A stretch of DNA of 64,000 nt, from contig NZ_BAAADJ010000064.1 in assembly GCF_039522365.1 (NCBI RefSeq), forward strand, positions 124,001 to 188,000. The letters are read 5' to 3'. This document shows positions 63,351-64,000 of this stretch, piece by piece. A model generated the notes under the pieces. The model was not told where the DNA came from. It ran no database searches and worked only from the letters and a program-made list of their open reading frames with translations. The stretch comes from Bacillus carboniphilus (GTDB lineage Bacteria > Bacillota > Bacilli > Bacillales > JC228). Each line of letters begins with the position of its first letter. Within the stretch, counting starts at the first letter, position 1. A program made the position numbers and the translations under genes.

Positions 63351-64000
63351 ATGTCTACTTCAAATTATTATTTTAAAGGATTATTACTATACTGCTTAGC
63401 ACGAATTAAGGACGAAAGGTCCATCTATTCTATTTACCATATATTAAAAGGGAAAAAATCTTCTCAAACTATTCAAGATTGTCATCTCTTTCAATTATAT
63501 TCATTATTCAGTTGTTATCGTTCCCTAAAGAGAGGGTATTTAGACGAACAAATCAAGCAATTAGTTTCCTCAGGGGAGCTTGAACTAGTGGATCAGGATA
63601 AAAGTATTTATTTGATAACATTGAGAGGTAAAGAAACATTAAGCAATTGGGAAAATGTATCAGGATTACCTCAGTATTTAAACGGTGGTTGGTTTCATAC
63701 GGTAGATGAAATATTTTGGAGAAGGCTTACCATCAGTACCCAGGTGCTATCCCATTTAGTTCGCGGCCAAAACAGGTTTATTCCAGTTTCACGAGATGAA
63801 CAGATATTAAAATGGGTGAAGAAATGGAGAAAAAAACAGACTTCCATTCCAAATGCTTCTCAGATGTTACATATAGAACTATATTTCTTGTTGAACCAAT
63901 TACAGCCCTTACAAGCAACTTTGATTGTAAATAAATTTACGGGGACTAATCAGGTTGGAAAAACCACTACTCAAATAAGTCAGCAGCTTAACATAGAGCC
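63351..64000 (+). CDS. ypbB: YpbB-like helix-turn-helix protein, 5' part (truncated by window edge)
   Basis: Frame open from ATG 63351 (aaggtgaag site upstream) to the window end: at least 216 residues, without stop. Begins M-S-T-S-N-Y-Y-F-K-G-L-L-L-Y-C-L-A-R-I-K-D-E-R-S-like and contains K-G-K-K-S-S-Q-T-I-Q-D near 40. The K-K-S-S-Q-T-I-Q segment and position beside fer, where B. subtilis has ypbB ahead of recS (a RecQ-type helicase), suggest YpbB, which carries a C-terminal HTH outside the window. Confidence comes mainly from synteny. Confidence 0.72.
   Translation, partial: MSTSNYYFKGLLLYCLARIKDERSIYSIYHILKGKKSSQTIQDCHLFQLYSLFSCYRSLKRGYLDEQIKQLVSSGELELVDQDKSIYLITLRGKETLSNWENVSGLPQYLNGGWFHTVDEIFWRRLTISTQVLSHLVRGQNRFIPVSRDEQILKWVKKWRKKQTSIPNASQMLHIELYFLLNQLQPLQATLIVNKFTGTNQVGKTTTQISQQLNIE

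Overview
The window is low-GC Firmicute DNA from an endospore-forming member of the Bacillaceae (Bacillus sensu lato). Gene content and order follow the Bacillus subtilis chromosome over long stretches: yqkE/yqkF/mciZ/nudF/yqxK, spoIIM, fur-yqzK-xerD-deoB, dacF-spoIIAA-spoIIAB-sigF-spoVA-lysA, ribT/ypuF/scpAB/ypuI/dacB/spmAB/rluB/resABCDE/sigX/rsiX and fer/ypbB. Ribosome binding sites are strong and GTG/TTG starts are frequent. I see no insertion sequence, prophage, CRISPR array, rRNA or tRNA gene.

Layout. 1-8731: arginine biosynthesis, the 3' end of argD, carAB and argF, then argGH behind its own ARG-box promoter. 8732-10811: a repeat pair, an SDR oxidoreductase whose ribosome binding site lies inside a long hairpin, and a YqkD-like membrane-anchored hydrolase. 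10982-14830: a TPP riboswitch and the ykoFEDC thiamine/HMP transporter. 14839-16040: a histidine phosphatase and three very small genes. 16089-19740: HMG-CoA lyase, divergent from a thiolase and the two subunits of a 3-oxoacid CoA-transferase, together an acetoacetate pathway. 19805-25581: yqkE, a 51-bp tandem repeat, a helix-turn-helix protein fused to a degenerate F1-ATPase beta-like domain together with an alpha/beta hydrolase, yqkF, mciZ, nudF and an EndoQ-type nuclease. 25831-33150: a secreted amidase, spoIIM, fur, yqzK, xerD, deoB, pdp. 33226-37452: galU and a DUF6044/GT2/GtrA surface-glycan group that interrupts the usual synteny. 37651-45598: dacF, the spoIIA operon, a reduced spoVA operon (spoVAA, AB, AEA, AF only) and lysA, with a 20-bp-period repeat array between sigF and spoVA. 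45660-64000: orphan ribT, ypuF, scpAB, ypuI, sodF, dacB, spmAB, rluB, the res cytochrome-c maturation and two-component genes, sigX/rsiX, an M23 peptidase, ferredoxin and the start of ypbB.

How the genes work together. Much of the right two thirds serves sporulation: compartment-specific sigma factor control (spoIIAA/AB/sigF), engulfment (spoIIM), cell-division shut-off (mciZ), cortex and core maturation (dacF, dacB, spmAB, spoVA) and diaminopimelate metabolism (lysA). Candidate sporulation promoters fit this: sigma-E for mciZ, spoIIM and dacB; sigma-F for dacF; sigma-H for spoIIA; sigma-G for spoVA. The most novel-looking item is the two-gene unit at 20607-22476: an XRE-like DNA-binding domain joined to an ATP-synthase-beta fold that has lost the P-loop lysine and threonine, preceded by a possible operator and followed by a hydrolase gene.
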